Shown: in pieces, positions 1-12,060 of the stretch
How positions within the stretch are numbered: position 1 is the stretch's first letter
Layout of the letters: each line of letters opens with the position of its first letter
Assembly (NCBI GenBank): GCA_001939145.1
Contig: LSRX01000822.1
Span: 231,748-295,747 of the forward strand
DNA: 64,000 nt
Direction: 5' to 3'
DNA from: Symbiodinium microadriaticum
Lineage: Eukaryota; Sar; Dinophyceae; Suessiales; Symbiodiniaceae
The notes under the pieces: generated by a model
Seen by the model: the letters and a program-made list of their open reading frames with translations, nothing else
What the model was told of the DNA's origin: nothing
Database searches by the model: none
Program-made: the position numbers and the translations under genes

Positions 1-2792
1 AGTTTGAGTCTGGTAGGTATTTCACTATCTCGAACCCGGTGCCCGGACACTGACCCCACTTTAATTCCTGATATGTGGTCAGCAGCTATCGCTTTGCATG
101 TCTAGTGGTGGAGCTGGCCGAAGGCTTAAGCTGAGCCTATGTGCTTTCCTTCCGACCGAACGAACTGACCTCGCCTGCGGTGTCCCAGATGCGAGATTCC
201 AAAGGCCAGCCAGCCTCGCCTGGAAGTCCGAGTTGCGAGAGTCCGATCGCCCAAGTGATTGCCGCCCGTCGACCCTCTTCTCATGACATGAGAAGCGAGG
301 TGTCTGGATGCACAACATGCCGCAAAACAGTGGAGGAAGTGCGCACGGGCACAGACTGTCACACTGTGCTCTCCCAATTTCGCATTTAATATGCTTGTCC
401 ATCGGCGGCAGCCCACCGCTCGGGTGGGCCCGTGCAACTGTAAGGCAGAATGTAGCACAACAGCCAGGCAGATCCAAACAAAAGACAGGTTTTCACGCTA
501 CCTAGGGTTCCTGTCCGGCGATGGCCATTGGCCATTAGCCCAACCCACCCCAGCGCGACCCGAGATGCACCTTTGCCCGCTAAATGCGGAACCTGTATGT
601 TTGGAACGCAAAAAATAACCCGCGTCTTTGTTAGTCACTTCTCTTGCTGAACTGTGCCGATAAAGGTGTGCCTACTGAATTCACCTGAAGACATACGGTG
701 TCCCCTGCCTAGAAGATATAGGGAAGGAGCAAGCCGAAAAGCAAGCACGAGCCCGGCAAATACGTAAGACAGATTTTAAGTCCGTTTATACCAGGGGGTT
801 TTAGGTTGCGTCAGCATGTGACCTGAGCTTCTGCACGCATGAAACTTCATCCAAGCCTCGAGTCAATGTGTCAAGTTCGTCGCGATGCTGTTCGAATACT
901 CACGATGCTTTGGGATGGTTGTTGAGATATGTCCAGTTCCCGAGCTTGGCAAATGGGGGCAGTGCCAAGATGATGTGCAGTTTTGGTGGCCCAATATCAA
1001 TTATCCTGATTTCAGACGCTTTGGAGAACCGGCCACATGAGCTCAGGCACACTGGCTCCTGGAAAGTGCGTCATGGTCCAATGGCACTGTCCCGTCGAAC
1101 ACCAGTTCACTGGCTGCTTGGCTGAATCCGTCTTGCTAGTGCTTGGACAGACCAACTGGCTTCTGCCAATGTAGCTTTGGGTGCATCGGATGCTGCTGAA
1201 GGCATCAATGCAGACGCGGCCAGCCTCTATCCAGGACTGATTTGGTTGAGCATCTTCCTCTTGAAGTTTGGATGCGTGGGTGGTGGTCTTGATGCTTTCC
1301 AGGAAGCGCCGCGCGACTACATCTTCGTTTTGCCCATACTGGGCACCCTCGATTTTATTTTGCATCATGCCACGCTGCTGGCAAAGAGCTGTCTAAGCTG
1401 GGCTCAATCATAGACGAGAAAGGGTTTCCCGCCTCCTGTACGGCAGCGTGCTGTTGTCGCGCCAAAGAAATTTAATGCCGTGGACGATCGTCGATGTCTT
1501 AGTCTTGAACATCTGACTGACAATGCTTTCAGGCAACTGCCTTGCATGCTCTAAGTCGGGCGCGCAGTTCGCATCCTGACGCCCTGTAACCAACGGGGAT
1601 CGGCATGCTGAGTTAGTTCGAAAAGACTGGACAGCAAAGGCAGCTTTGCTATGCTTCTGGCCGCGAGGGGATCTGTGCCAAGCCTGAGCACTTGTTACGA
1701 GGGCACTACGTGGCCCCCTCCGCGGTGTTTCCTGGAGGACGATGAGGGCGAGGCAGATGAATCGCTGACTTGTGCAAGCTACTACAACCTGCACTTCGGT
1801 CCTTTAAATGTCGGAACCTCCAGTGTTTTTCCATGCACCAGGTACTGACTTCCGATAAGGACACTGCACACGCGGATTGCAGCACCACCGTAACATGCGG
1901 CGCACAAGCATTTGCTGCAGCGGGCTGGCTTTATGATCAGCAGCTGTGGTGGCGAGGAATTGGCGGAAGCCATGGAGGGTAAAAGTGCCTGATGCTGAGC
2001 AAAGCGAGAGCTGGGCGTTCCGACACCGCACAGTAAGGTGTAAACAGGACCCCACAGTGAAAATCTCGAACTTTTCAGGTCCCAGCCCTGGTTCTGCGAT
2101 GCCTCCACGCGGCGCTGAGGCGCAGCTTCTGAGCTGTTCTGGTAAAAGTTTCCGCGGCCTAGTTCCTCAGCAGGTGTCCTCAGGGCTATAGCACAGCATC
2201 GGACGCTGCCATCGCCCTGGCGTAATGAACAGCACGTGCTATATCTTTATCTCTAGAGGTCAGGCGTTGAGATACCTACCTGCCTCGGTTTGTGCTGCCG
2301 GGATAGTACCGCAGGAAGGAGTTTGCACACCACATCTCACCACTCTGCTCGAATATGAAGGGCATCTCCCTTAAAGCTTCGTGTGAGACAGTGGCTTTAT
2401 GGTCGCGAGTGGCTTGTGCTCATCTGTTGTGCACTGGCTAGTTGCGGCTAGTTGATAAGGCATTAGCTGCGCTGCTTGAGCAGCTGCTGTCTATCTCCTT
2501 GACGGCCGACTGCCACGCCTCCTGTCGGCAAGTGGGATTTCAGCACTACGGCAAGTCTCCCAGAACCCTTAAAATATACCCAACCCCAACCCCAAATGGC
2601 ACCAGGCTCTCTAGGGCCTAGGGAGTCTCCACTAGACTCGAAGACTCGAGGCAGCTTTGGCCTTTTTGCGGGAAGCGGCACTCCTGCTTCGAAGGCCTTG
2701 TTTAGCTTAGCACGGGCAAGATCTTGCTGTTCGTGCGGTAGCTAAGCTTCAGGGTTGGGACCGCAGAAGTCGAAATGGTCTCATGCTTCCAG
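1..2792. other. No supported gene
   Basis: Only short overlapping frames on both strands were seen, none with a recognisable domain. The frame around 1640-1800 (+) is mildly coding-like (acidic EDDEGEADES) and 1170-1230 has codons ending in C/G, but neither has convincing splice context. I call nothing here. Confidence 0.5.
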
Positions 2793-2898
2793 GCACCGTC
2801 GCCTGTACTCCCTGCTTGATGTGGAGGGCGGGATTTTCGGCCTGGGGGGTGTGGCTGACAAGTCCGCCTGGGTCTCAGATCCGAGCGTTGGCCGACAG
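2793..2898 (+). CDS. Candidate internal exon, unknown protein
   Basis: This is an isolated candidate exon. It follows a CCAG acceptor with G as first base, stays open for 35 codons, has mostly C/G third positions, and ends at CAG followed by GC, the donor type used by the better supported genes in this window. The peptide contains RLYSLLDVEGGIFGLGG and then KSAWVSDPSVGRQ. I do not recognise it. No neighbouring exon in matching phase was found, so it could be a chance frame or a relic of a gene. Confidence 0.35.
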
Positions 2899-5444
2899 GC
2901 CAGTGCAATTCTTCAAGCTCTTATGTGCTCTGAGATGTCTCTCCGTTCCGAACCCGATCACATCAAGACCCTGTTTCGCAGACGTTCCTGACAGTACACA
3001 CAACTGCACCTGTGAGCAAGTGCACTGCAGGTGACACTTGCATGGTATTTCCAGGGCATCAGCTGCTCACTCTCGCCGGTCTTGGCGAGTGCTGCACAGG
3101 CGCAGCACTCGGCGAAAAGTTCGATGTCCACATCACATGTTGTTGGCTGTCAGGCGTTACCCTCCAGCATCCCAAAGCGGAACGAGGTCATCGCTGATCT
3201 TTTCCCCTTCAAGGAGCAGGGTAAAGGCTAACCGGCTTAGAGGTAGCCTTTGCAATGGTGGGCAGTGCATCAACAGGACTCACATCAGTGGCTTGCGGGA
3301 GAAGTTGTACGGCATTTCGGTGCATGGCACTGAGCGTTTGGCGTGCCCGCATGCTCAGATTCATAGTGACCACCAGCATTACAGACTTGCTCCAGTACTG
3401 GCTAGATCACTCGTATGGCTTGACATATGAGTTCTTTCACTATCACTATTGCTAGCAGGCGTCTTCGTGTCATTACTGCTCGCACTTGCCTTGCGATGCC
3501 AAGATGTTGTAGCTTTGATGGGGCACCGGCTGTGTTTCGGCTATTCGCAAACTCAGACTGCTTGTGTCGCCGTGCTGCTCCATGCTCCTCCAAGGCAGCT
3601 GAGGACATTCCGAAGCAAACGAGCAGAAGATCCAAGCCTCGGGCTTTGATTATGAGCCTGCATGTCTCGTGTCGCCACCATGGTTCTGCCTTCCACCGCA
3701 GAGTGAGAGTGGGTCGGTGGGTGGGTGTGCGAATGGACGCACTCGCCGCTACCAGGCTTGCCAGCTTCGTGTCTGAATCAGAACTGAGAGCAACTTGCGA
3801 GTGAGATGCTGATCGATTGCAAAATGATTGTACCGAGACTTGCCGTTTCATCACCGAGCTGCATCAACGGCTGCGAATCTTTCAGGTCACACTTGTAGGG
3901 AGTTCGCCGGTTGTGGCCGCCAGCATTGCACGTCAAACTCCTGCACAGTTTGTCTCCGGCGGGTGGGTCACAGAAACCTTGAGCTCATGCGACAAAATAA
4001 GCCAGCACATACCATGGCATGAGTCATGATGAGGCATTATCTTGGGATCGAGATTTCAAGCAAATTCGTGAAATTCACACTTGCGTGGCATTGCGAGTCC
4101 CTGTCGGGAGTCACAAGAAGAAACATCCCTTCTGCTGCCTTGGGTCTCGCCGACAATGAAGCATGCAGGACCCCATCAAGTGCACCAAGTAGATGTAAGT
4201 GGCAGATCAGCCGGGATTGCGCTGCAGGAGCTCTCTCAAGGTGTGGACAGACAGAAGATCTGTCTGCAACGGGAGGAGTCGGCCAATTCAAAGCAGCTGC
4301 AGAGATTGGGCTCCGGAGCCGTTTCCTCAGGGTGTGGGCATGCATCCCATCATGGGGCACTCGATTTTTTTATCTGGAAACTCCGATCAGGTCTGCATCA
4401 TCGAAGTCGACGTCGAAGATGCCGAAGGCGTAGCTCTGGGATAGTCACGAAGAGATTGAGATGTGTTTGGCGAGCATGTCCTGCACCTGAATCAGGTATC
4501 GAGTCCAAGGTGGGCACCGGATTCCTGGGTATTTTCCCGGCATCTCGCCGGCGATGACGATCCGTTTGATGAGGAGTTCTTTTCTGCTTGGTTTCCTGCG
4601 TCCAAGTCAGGACCACCTCGCCGGCTTGCTCTTCCTCGTCACTTGCCGACACGTGCTCCCAGACGAGGCTACCCTTTGAAGGGGTTTGGCTCACTATCAC
4701 TGTCATGCTGGAACAGGCCTCCTGCGACAACGCGATCTGTACTTTCGAGGTAAAGACCGTAATGTGCCATGATTTCATAAGCATTGCAAAATAGCGGCGT
4801 GGCTCTGCCAGAGGCATCAGGGCAGCCAGGGCACAGTCTCAGTCCTTCACCTGCTCTTGGCTTCGCCGCTCCGCCTTTCTTGGATGCCTGGGCCCCAGGG
4901 CGAAACGTCGCGGAGCCCTTGCGGAGCTGTGCATGCTGTGCCTGTTTCGCTGGAAGCTGTTTTTGGGCGGTCCCGCGGCTAGAGCTCAAGCTTGGCGACG
5001 TGGTCCTCCCCCACGCAGCCTCTCCGAAGACATCATGGGCCAGGGTCTTGGCATGGGCGACTGCAAACTGGTGTCAGTCAAGATTCAATAGCAGAGACAG
5101 AAAATGTGTAGCAGGCTAGGCACTCCTCTGACAACTTGCGGGCTGCATGGCAACAGGTGCTGGCGCTTCCACAGAAGCTGTGGAGGCTGCGTTCTGACAA
5201 ACGTGCTGGCTGTGCTGTGTTGTTTCTTTGGCTTGCGATCGCTGTGCAGTGACCGGGGCGTGCGCGAGTGGGAAGTTGTTAGCTGTTAGCTTCGGTTGGT
5301 CTTAGCTTGCATTCGAGGGGGCCGATCTGGATCTGGTGTAGGCTCTAGTTCTGCACCGGAGCACTGCTGCTGCCATTGCTGCTTCTGAGGACCTTTGACA
5401 CGGCACCACCGCTATGGATGTGTCTTTGCACGAGCCGTTGCCAG
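2899..5444. other. No gene established; scattered coding-like frames
   Basis: Coding-like pieces occur near 3290-3360 (+, SGLREKLYGISVHG), 4170-4330 (+) and 5020-5091 (+, SEDIMGQGLGMGDCKL). The reverse frame at 4400-4820 is also open. None could be chained through splice sites or matched to a family, so they are recorded but not called. Confidence 0.4.
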
Positions 5445-5815
5445 GCCTTCAACAAGGCCTCAATTGCCGAGATTACGGCAGCTTTGGCGGCCTTCTCCCC
5501 CGAGGATGATTTACAAGATGCCGATGCCTTGTAGTTTTCATCAATCAGACTTTGATTTTGTCCAGGAACTTGACAAGATAAAAGAAGCATCCGCAGGTGC
5601 GAAACCGAGTCGGCAGCAGCTGGTGACAATTTCACTCGCTTGTGCAGAGGCGCTGCTTCCGCTTCAGAGCAGAAAGAGGCATCCGAGAGCCAAGAGCATG
5701 AGATGCTTTGATGCTCGTGGCTGCATTGCAGGCTGGAGGAGCTGAAGCTGCAAAGCCCGAAGAGCCCGCGCAGGCCAGCTATCCAGACTGCACCCATAGC
5801 GCAGTTTCGAGACAA
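5445..5815 (+). CDS. Three-exon segment of an unknown Ala/Glu-rich protein
   Basis: Three exons join in phase. Exon A (5445-5530) reads AFNKASIAEITAALAAFSPE and ends in phase 2 at a GT donor (gtagtt). Exon B (5597-5704) starts after CCGCAG with G, completing a Leu codon, contains SEQKEASESQEHE, and ends in phase 2 at a GC donor (gctttg). Exon C (5732-5815) starts after TTGCAG with G, completing Met, reads LEELKLQSPKSPRRPAIQ and ends at a strong donor (gtgagc). All three acceptors fit the AG|G pattern. The encoded segment is about 92 residues, helical and charged. I recognise no family. The start and end of the gene are not found; exons before 5445 and after 5815 are expected. The reverse-strand 156-codon frame over the same bases is its shadow. 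Confidence 0.55.
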
Positions 5816-6312
5816 GTGAGCCGCTGCTTAAAGGTCTGACGATTTGTGGGTAGCCTTTGATGCTCTGTGCATGGTGCCAATCTGACGGTGACAGCTGGCA
5901 AGATTGAAAGCTCTAATTGACTCTAGTGAGATAAATGAAATGAATAGGCCTCTCGAGTGAGGAAGGGAACTACGGTCGTTATGCAACGGTCTCGCCCCGT
6001 CCAGGATGCCACGAAGCCGGCCGAGCCTGCGGAGGCAAGAGAACCCGTGAGATTACCGACGGCCTGCAATGCACAGGCTTAAGTGGTTTGAACTGATTTC
6101 ATCACTTGCGTGAAAACACTGCATGTTCAAGTATGTTTTCTTTTTCTGGGCGGCAAAACGATGCATAGTTATTGAACTCTGTGGCATGTGGTAGGACGGC
6201 GCGAAGCCGCCAGAGGCTGCAGCAGAGGCTGGGCTCAGCTGCAGGTGAGTATGTAGCACGAAGTGAGAAATATGTCGAAACACATCTCCACCTGTTATTT
6301 GGTGTTTTTACC
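5816..6312. other. No feature seen
   Basis: This lies between the unknown three-exon segment and the tandem repeat. It may hold the next intron of the upstream gene. No conserved peptide, repeat or RNA fold was noticed. Confidence 0.5.
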
Positions 6313-6479
6313 ACAAGTCCCGAAGCCAATTGCATGTTGGAAGCATTATCTTTTGTGTGCTGCGTGTTGTGCGCATCCGGGTTGGTTGATGTCCATCTCG
6401 GGTTTCTGACCTATTGCATATCAGATGGTGCTCGTTGGCATGTGGATGGTGATGATGGTGGCGGCGACAATGCCGACAG

Positions 6480-6509
6480 CGATGATGATGATGATGATGA
6501 TGATGATGA
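6480..6509. repeat. GAT microsatellite, copy A
   Basis: A short (GAT)n run inside tandem copy A, close to ten units, without the GAGGAT and GGTGAT interruptions seen in the other two copies. Confidence 0.9.
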
Positions 6510-7397
6510 GGGCCACTACAATCTACAACAGGTCGCCCTGATCATCGCCGCTATCATCATCTTTGTCGCTGCCACTGCCGACAATGACGATGATGATGAT
6601 TTGCTGACATTTGCATTGGCATTGTCGTACACGTCAACATAACCCCACTTCGGGCATCCAGGCCCTGCAAGACGGCCGAGGTCCATGTGGGTGCACAGCC
6701 TTGAACAGTTGTTGATCGCAGGAGGCTTCAAAGCCTGTGGAGCCAGCAGCTGCCGAGGCCACTTGGAACAGTCAGGAAGTTGACCGGTTGCTCATCTTCG
6801 CTGACATCACTTATGGCCTCAAGCAAACATTGTCACGCAGGTTGTGTTAGCTGAAGTTTGGGTCAACACAGTTTGTGAGACATGAGGTTAAACGACACTA
6901 GCTTTCAAACAGGTTAGGCTAGGAAGGTGTCAAGTGGGCTAACTTGACCTGTCCCAGTTTTGGGTTGGACTGTGTCGGGTTTGGTGGTTGGCTTGTGATT
7001 GAATTCATTCAGGCTGAATCTCGACGAACCTGTAACACGATAAAACAAGTGAGCGTAAGTTCCCTTAAGTTAATTTTAGTGAGGTTTGGTGAAGTTAGTC
7101 TAAATGAGTTTATACTCAGAGTGAGCCGGCTGGATTTAGCAGACCGTGACTTGAAATAGGCTAGGTTAGGCCAGGTGTGCAGTAGGTTTGCCCGGGTGGG
7201 CTAGATCAGGCTAGGGGCATGAGTCGATCACAAGTCCCGAAGCCAATTGCACGTTGGAAGCATTGTCTTTTGTGTGCTGCGTGTTGTGCGCATCCGGGTT
7301 GGTTGATGTCCATCTCGGCTTTCTGACCTATTGCATACCAGATGGTGCTCGTCGGCATGTGGATGGTGATGATGGTGGCGGCGACAATGCCGACGGC

Positions 7398-7438
7398 GAT
7401 GATGATGATGATGATGATGAGGATGATGATGATGATGG

Positions 7439-7477
<39 letters not shown>

Positions 7478-7478
7478 G
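7398..7478. repeat. GAT microsatellite, copy B
   Basis: An expanded (GAT)n tract with two interruptions (GAGGAT, GGTGAT). Its extra 51 bp fully account for the length difference between tandem copies A and B. Confidence 0.9.
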
Positions 7479-8365
7479 GGCCACTACAATCTACAACAGG
7501 TCGCCCTGATCATCGCCGCTATCATCATCTTTGTCGCTGCCACTGCCGACAATGACGATGATGATGATTTGCTGACATTTGCATTGGCATTGTCGTACAC
7601 GTCAACATAACCCCACTTCGGGCATCCAGGCCCTGCAAGACGGCCGAGGTCCATGTGGGTGCACAGCCTTGAACAGTTGTTGATCGCAGGAGGCTTCAAA
7701 GCCTGTGGAGCCAGCAGCTGCCGAGGCCACTTGGAACAGTCAGGAAGTTGACCGGTTGCTCATCTTCGCTGACATCACTTATGGCCTCAAGCAAACATTG
7801 TCACGCAGGTTGTGTTAGCTGAAGTTTGGGTCAACACAGTTTGTGAGACATGAGGTTAAACGACACTAGCTTTCAAACAGGTTAGGCTAGGAAGGTGTCA
7901 AGTGGGCTAACTTGACCTGTCCCAGTTTTGGGTTGGACTGTGTCGGGTTTGGTGGTTGGCTTGTGATTGAATTCATTCAGGCTGAATCTCGACGAACCTG
8001 TAACACGATAAAACAAGTGAGCGTAAGTTCCCTTAAGTTAATTTTAGTGAGGTTTGGTGAAGTTAGTCTAAATGAGTTTATACTCAGAGTGAGCCGGCTG
8101 GATTTAGCAGACCGTGACTTGAAATAGGCTAGGTTAGGCCAGGTGTGCAGTAGGTTTGCCCGGGTGGGCTAGATCAGGCTAGGGGCATGAGTCGATCACA
8201 AGTCCCGAAGCCAATTGCACGTTGGAAGCATTGTCTTTTGTGTGCTGCGTGTTGTGCGCATCCGGGTTGGTTGATGTCCATCTCGGCTTTCTGACCTATT
8301 GCATACCAGATGGTGCTCGTCGGCATGTGGATGGTGATGATGGTGGCGGCGACAATGCCGACGGC

Positions 8366-8446
8366 GATGATGATGATGATGATGATGAGGATGATGATGA
8401 TGATGGTGATGATGATGATGATGATGTCGATGATGATGATGATGAG
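8366..8446. repeat. GAT microsatellite, copy C
   Basis: Same length and interruptions as in copy B, plus one GTCGAT variant that breaks the longest pure run. Confidence 0.9.
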
Positions 8447-9153
8447 GGCCACTACAATCTACAACAGGTCGCCCTGATCATCGCCGCTATCATCATCTTT
8501 GTCGCTGCCACTGCCGACAATGACGATGATGATGATTTGCTGACATTTGCATTGGCATTGTCGTACACGTCAACATAACCCCACTTCGGGCATCCAGGCC
8601 CTGCAAGACGGCCGAGGTCCATGTGGGTGCACAGCCTTGAACAGTTGTTGATCGCAGGAGGCTTCAAAGCCTGTGGAGCCAGCAGCTGCCGAGGCCACTT
8701 GGAACAGTCAGGAAGTTGACCGGTTGCTCATCTTCGCTGACATCACTTATGGCCTCAAGCAAACATTGTCACGCAGGTTGTGTTAGCTGAAGTTTGGGTC
8801 AACACAGTTTGTGAGACATGAGGTTGAACGACACTAGCTTTCAAACAGGTTAAGCTAGGAAGGTGTCAAGTGGGCTAACTTGACCTGTCCCAGTTTTGGG
8901 TTGGACTGTGTCGGGTTTGGTGGTTGGCTTGTGATTGAATTCATTCAGGCTGCATCTCGACGAACCCGTAACACGATAAAACAAGTGAGCGTAAGTTCCC
9001 TTAGGTTAATTTTGGTGAGGTTTGGTGAAGTTAGTCTAAATGAGTTTATACTCAGAGTGGGCCGGCTGGATTTAGCAGACCGTGACTTGAAATAGGCTGG
9101 GTTAGGCCAGGTGTGAAGTCCGGGTGGGCCAGATCAGGCTAGGGGCATGAGTC

Positions 9154-9700
9154 TAGATTCTGTCCGGTTATGTAGAAGCTGGGTTTCGTTCATGTCTTTT
9201 GGTACATCTATGTTGCATTAGGCTAGGATCAACTGGCTTTGGCTAAGTCGGTTTGGCTCAGTCATTTTGAGTTGAAGAACAGTTAGGTGAGTTGAACCAG
9301 GTCAAGCTAAATTGCGCTGGGTTAGGTTCGGGTTGCAGTTTTGGGTGTGTCAGACTATGTTAGTTAGTGTACCTGACTTTACATGAGGTTCGACTAGGTT
9401 AGCTTGGCTTACTGTAGGAAGGTTTCAAAGGTCAGGGTACATTGGGTTTGGCTTCCGCTAGGTTAGGTTACGGCTCGGATGAGGTTGTGTGAGGCGCAGG
9501 TTAGATTACGGTTACGGTTGAGGTCTTCGGTGGGGTGTAGTGTCCTTCTTGGTTGTGCCGTTGGTGCGCGTCAGCTTCACGCGGCCGATGCTCTTCTGGT
9601 GAGGTCATCTTGTGGTGGGCCGGAATGATCTTATATCGGCTTCACATGCAGAGCCTGTCCGTGCGCAATGTGGGAGTCTGATGATAAATAGGATGGTCGC
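9154..9700. other. G/T-rich degenerate DNA with GGTTAGG-like words
   Basis: This continues the low-complexity style of the repeat unit's 3' part: TTAGGCTAG, GGTTAGGTTCGGG, CTAGGTTAGGTTACGG and similar words without a fixed period. It is not a clean telomere array. No coding frame is supported. Confidence 0.5.
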
Positions 9701-9921
9701 TTTGTGGTCGAGTGGCCGCAAAGCCAGAGGGAAGTGCATGGGCTGTTTCCATACGCCGCGGCGATGTTCCAGTTCCAGGTGAGATGGAACCTAAACATCT
9801 CCATTTTGTGCTGGAAGGTCTGGAAGCAGGGGGACGAGGAATTTGTGGCGATTGTTATCAGGGTACTCTCCGCCAGGCAAACGGCTAAACAACTTGATTG
9901 TCAACTGTTGTTGCCAGGCAG

Positions 9922-11422
9922 GCCCCAAAGAAACACTGGAGGATGTGCCTTGCCTTGTCACGGCATTGTTGCATACGGCTTTTTTGGAGTCAGACCAGGC
10001 AAAGATCGTGAGTGCAAGCTGCCTCAGGCCGAGATGAAGCTGAAATTCCAGGCTGCCTTCAGGGCAATAGACACAAACAAGTCTGGCCGCTGGCTGAGCG
10101 GGGCTGACACCGGGTCATCGACTTCCCTCACAGGCATCACAGAACGCACCACACTTTCTGAGGATTCATCGAGGTCAATGAATTGGAGGCTGTCCTGCAG
10201 ACCCTCGGAGTCAACCTGACCTCAGAACAGGCTCGTGCATCTGTGCCAGCTTCCAAAAGTCCAAACTTCAGAGCCTACCTGGCTACCTCTAAAGTCAAAG
10301 GTTGATGTTGCAGCCGGGGCTGCGTTTTGCTCAGTGCAGAGCTATATGATGGTGTAGCCGGTGTCGCGATGGCTTCCGGCACCAGTACATTACGCTGGCT
10401 GTTGTTGGTAGCTTGCATTCTGAGCCTCGCGTCTTCGGAGGTGGCGCAGGTCTTTCGTGCTGCAGATCTCAACGGCACCAAAGCTGCATTGAAGCATCCA
10501 TCATGGCTCATGTTGTGAGCCTGTTCCTGAAGGATCCGCAACAGGCACAAACGAACTGTTCACCTAGCATGCTTTGGAATGCTCAGGAGCCAACTTCTGC
10601 TTCATATGTTTCCATGCGTTTGAGCCACGTTGGTTCGGAAACGGCTTTGGGAGCAACAAGACTGTCGCCCTGGCTCCTACCTGCCTCGTTCTGAGCCTGT
10701 CCTGTAAAGCTAGAAAGTCCCGACTTTTTCTTTCACATCACGCTGCATGTGAGCCTCCCGGGCATGGATGGAAGGATCAGAGCATACTTCAGAGAGTGCT
10801 GAAGCCTTGATTAGCGGATGCAGCAGGCGAATGTGATAGCATGGTAGAGAAGTTAGTGAAGTCGGGTTTGAAGCGGGTTCGGGGCTTCTGATTGGAAAGT
10901 CATGTTTCCGTTACATCACCAAGAACTTACGCATCAACACAAGACGAACGTTTTGATGAAGGAATGAATCCAAGCAGACGGGAAGACTGACTAGGCAGCC
11001 CAAAAACGTGGAGATATTTGCGACGCACTTGGCCGTCGTAAAAAGGTCTCGGCTGTCATGATGCCCTGAGGGCAGAGCCGTCCATTCAAAGCCGGATCTC
11101 CGGTATCCCAAGAAGTTCTTCCAAGAGAGCCGTGGCCCCGAGGCCTAGGCAGAATCTGAAGGCGCGGCCCGTTTGGCTTCCCGCAATCTCCGCTGGACCC
11201 TTGCATATCCCATGGCGGGCAGACAGTGATGCCGTCCGATGCAATCATGTCTTTCTTGGAGTTTCCTTGCCTTTGGAATTGAGGTTCTGTGGGCAATAGC
11301 GGAAAATGAGGCAGCGAACGCCCTGTGCCAATGCCATGCCTCCCCCTCTCCAAGGTGATGATCGCCTGGACATCGACGAGTACGAAGCACTAGTGAAAAA
11401 AGCCATGCCAAGCATGCAGTGA
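9922..11422 (+). CDS. EF-hand calcium-binding protein, C-terminal exons
   Basis: The C-terminal part of a calmodulin-like protein is split over small exons. Exon 10028-10085 (FQAAFRAIDTNKSG) stops in phase 1 inside the first Ca loop. After a 77 nt GC-AG intron, exon 10163-10230 completes loop DTNKSGFIEVNE and helix LEAVLQTLGVNLTSEQ. After a GC-AG intron, exon 10441-10474 gives VAQVFRAADLN plus one base. After an 880 nt GC-AG intron, exon 11355-11422 completes loop DLNGDDRLDIDE, helix EYEALVKKAMPSMQ and a TGA stop. Phases match at every junction and each acceptor is AG|G. Loop 1 has canonical ligands at 1, 3, 5, 9 and 12; loop 2 has Asp instead of Gly at position 6. Likely role: calcium sensor or buffer (family knowledge). 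A further exon at 9922-9998 (KETLEDVPCLVTALLHTAFL) is probable, but the 29 nt spacer before 10028 is implausibly short. The N-terminus is not found. Confidence 0.8.
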
Positions 11423-12060
11423 CAAAGGCTCACTCAACCTTGTAAGCAATCCCAACAGCAGTCTGCTGAAGCTCCTGGGCACATTTCCGGCGTTTGGCAC
11501 CTTCTGCCCGAGGCATGCGGCCAAACAGTTTCAGCGACGCTTCAACACCACTGTCGCTATCGAGGGTCTAGGTCATGAGTCACCACAATCCGAATGCGGG
11601 CTTAGCTAATCCCCTGGCATGCTGCAAATCGGTGGCCTGATGTGAAATGAGTGAGCAATGTCCGAGGTGTTGCAATTTGTGCAGTGTTGGGCGCACGAAG
11701 CCTCTAGCCCTCGCAGTTTCGTTTATCTGCAGGCCACAGAGTCCATGTTGAAGCATGTGAGCATTAAAAGCTACACAGTGTGAAGATTACTCGGGCCTGT
11801 TTCTCCAAATCTGTGCCACGAACTATCCTGCACAGACCCGAAGGGTCGGAGATGCAAGCAGATAGCCGAAGCAACAAAAGGCAGCTTGGATGATCCCATG
11901 AGCCGACGGGCTTGTTCTGCCGCTGGCATCTGCAAGCAGAGGTTGTCATCACGCGCGTTTCCTCCGAAGTTGCCACCGGTCTGCCGAGAAACCAGCAACC
12001 TCAGGACTGCGTAGTGTTCTGTTCGGCCTTTTGGCCTGGCTGACGGGTTCCTGGCCCTGG
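11423..12060. other. No gene supported
   Basis: Downstream of the EF-hand gene stop. The reverse-strand frames here show no family motifs. Nothing else was seen. Confidence 0.5.

Larger units (their letters stand above)
6313..9153. repeat. Three-copy tandem repeat, unit ~0.92-0.97 kb
   Basis: Copy A is 6313-7229 (917 bp), copy B 7230-8197 (968 bp), copy C 8198 to about 9153 (short by 8 bp near its end). Copies are nearly identical. A is 51 bp shorter because its internal GAT tract is shorter. Each unit begins ACAAGTCCCGAAGCC, carries the GAT tract about 160 bp in, and ends in DNA rich in GGTTAGG/GGCTAGG-like words. The open frames in each copy (118 and 71 codons on +, 92 and 71 on -) recur only because the unit is repeated; poly-Asp and poly-Ile come from the GAT tract. 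I see no protein family and regard the unit as non-coding satellite-like DNA. Confidence 0.93.

Noticed and set aside
7206..8578. Repeated 118- and 92-codon frames with poly-Asp and poly-Ile
   Set aside because: They recur only because the ~0.97 kb unit is duplicated, and their core is the GAT microsatellite.
9240..9272. Possible relic of the dinoflagellate spliced leader (GGTTTGGCTCAGTCATTTTGAG)
   Set aside because: The order and spacing of words differ from the known leader; no other match was seen, including upstream of the two intronless genes.
9481..9520. Telomere array in the GGTTAGG-like DNA
   Set aside because: Words are irregular, with no constant period and no run of TTTAGGG; best seen as degenerate low-complexity DNA.
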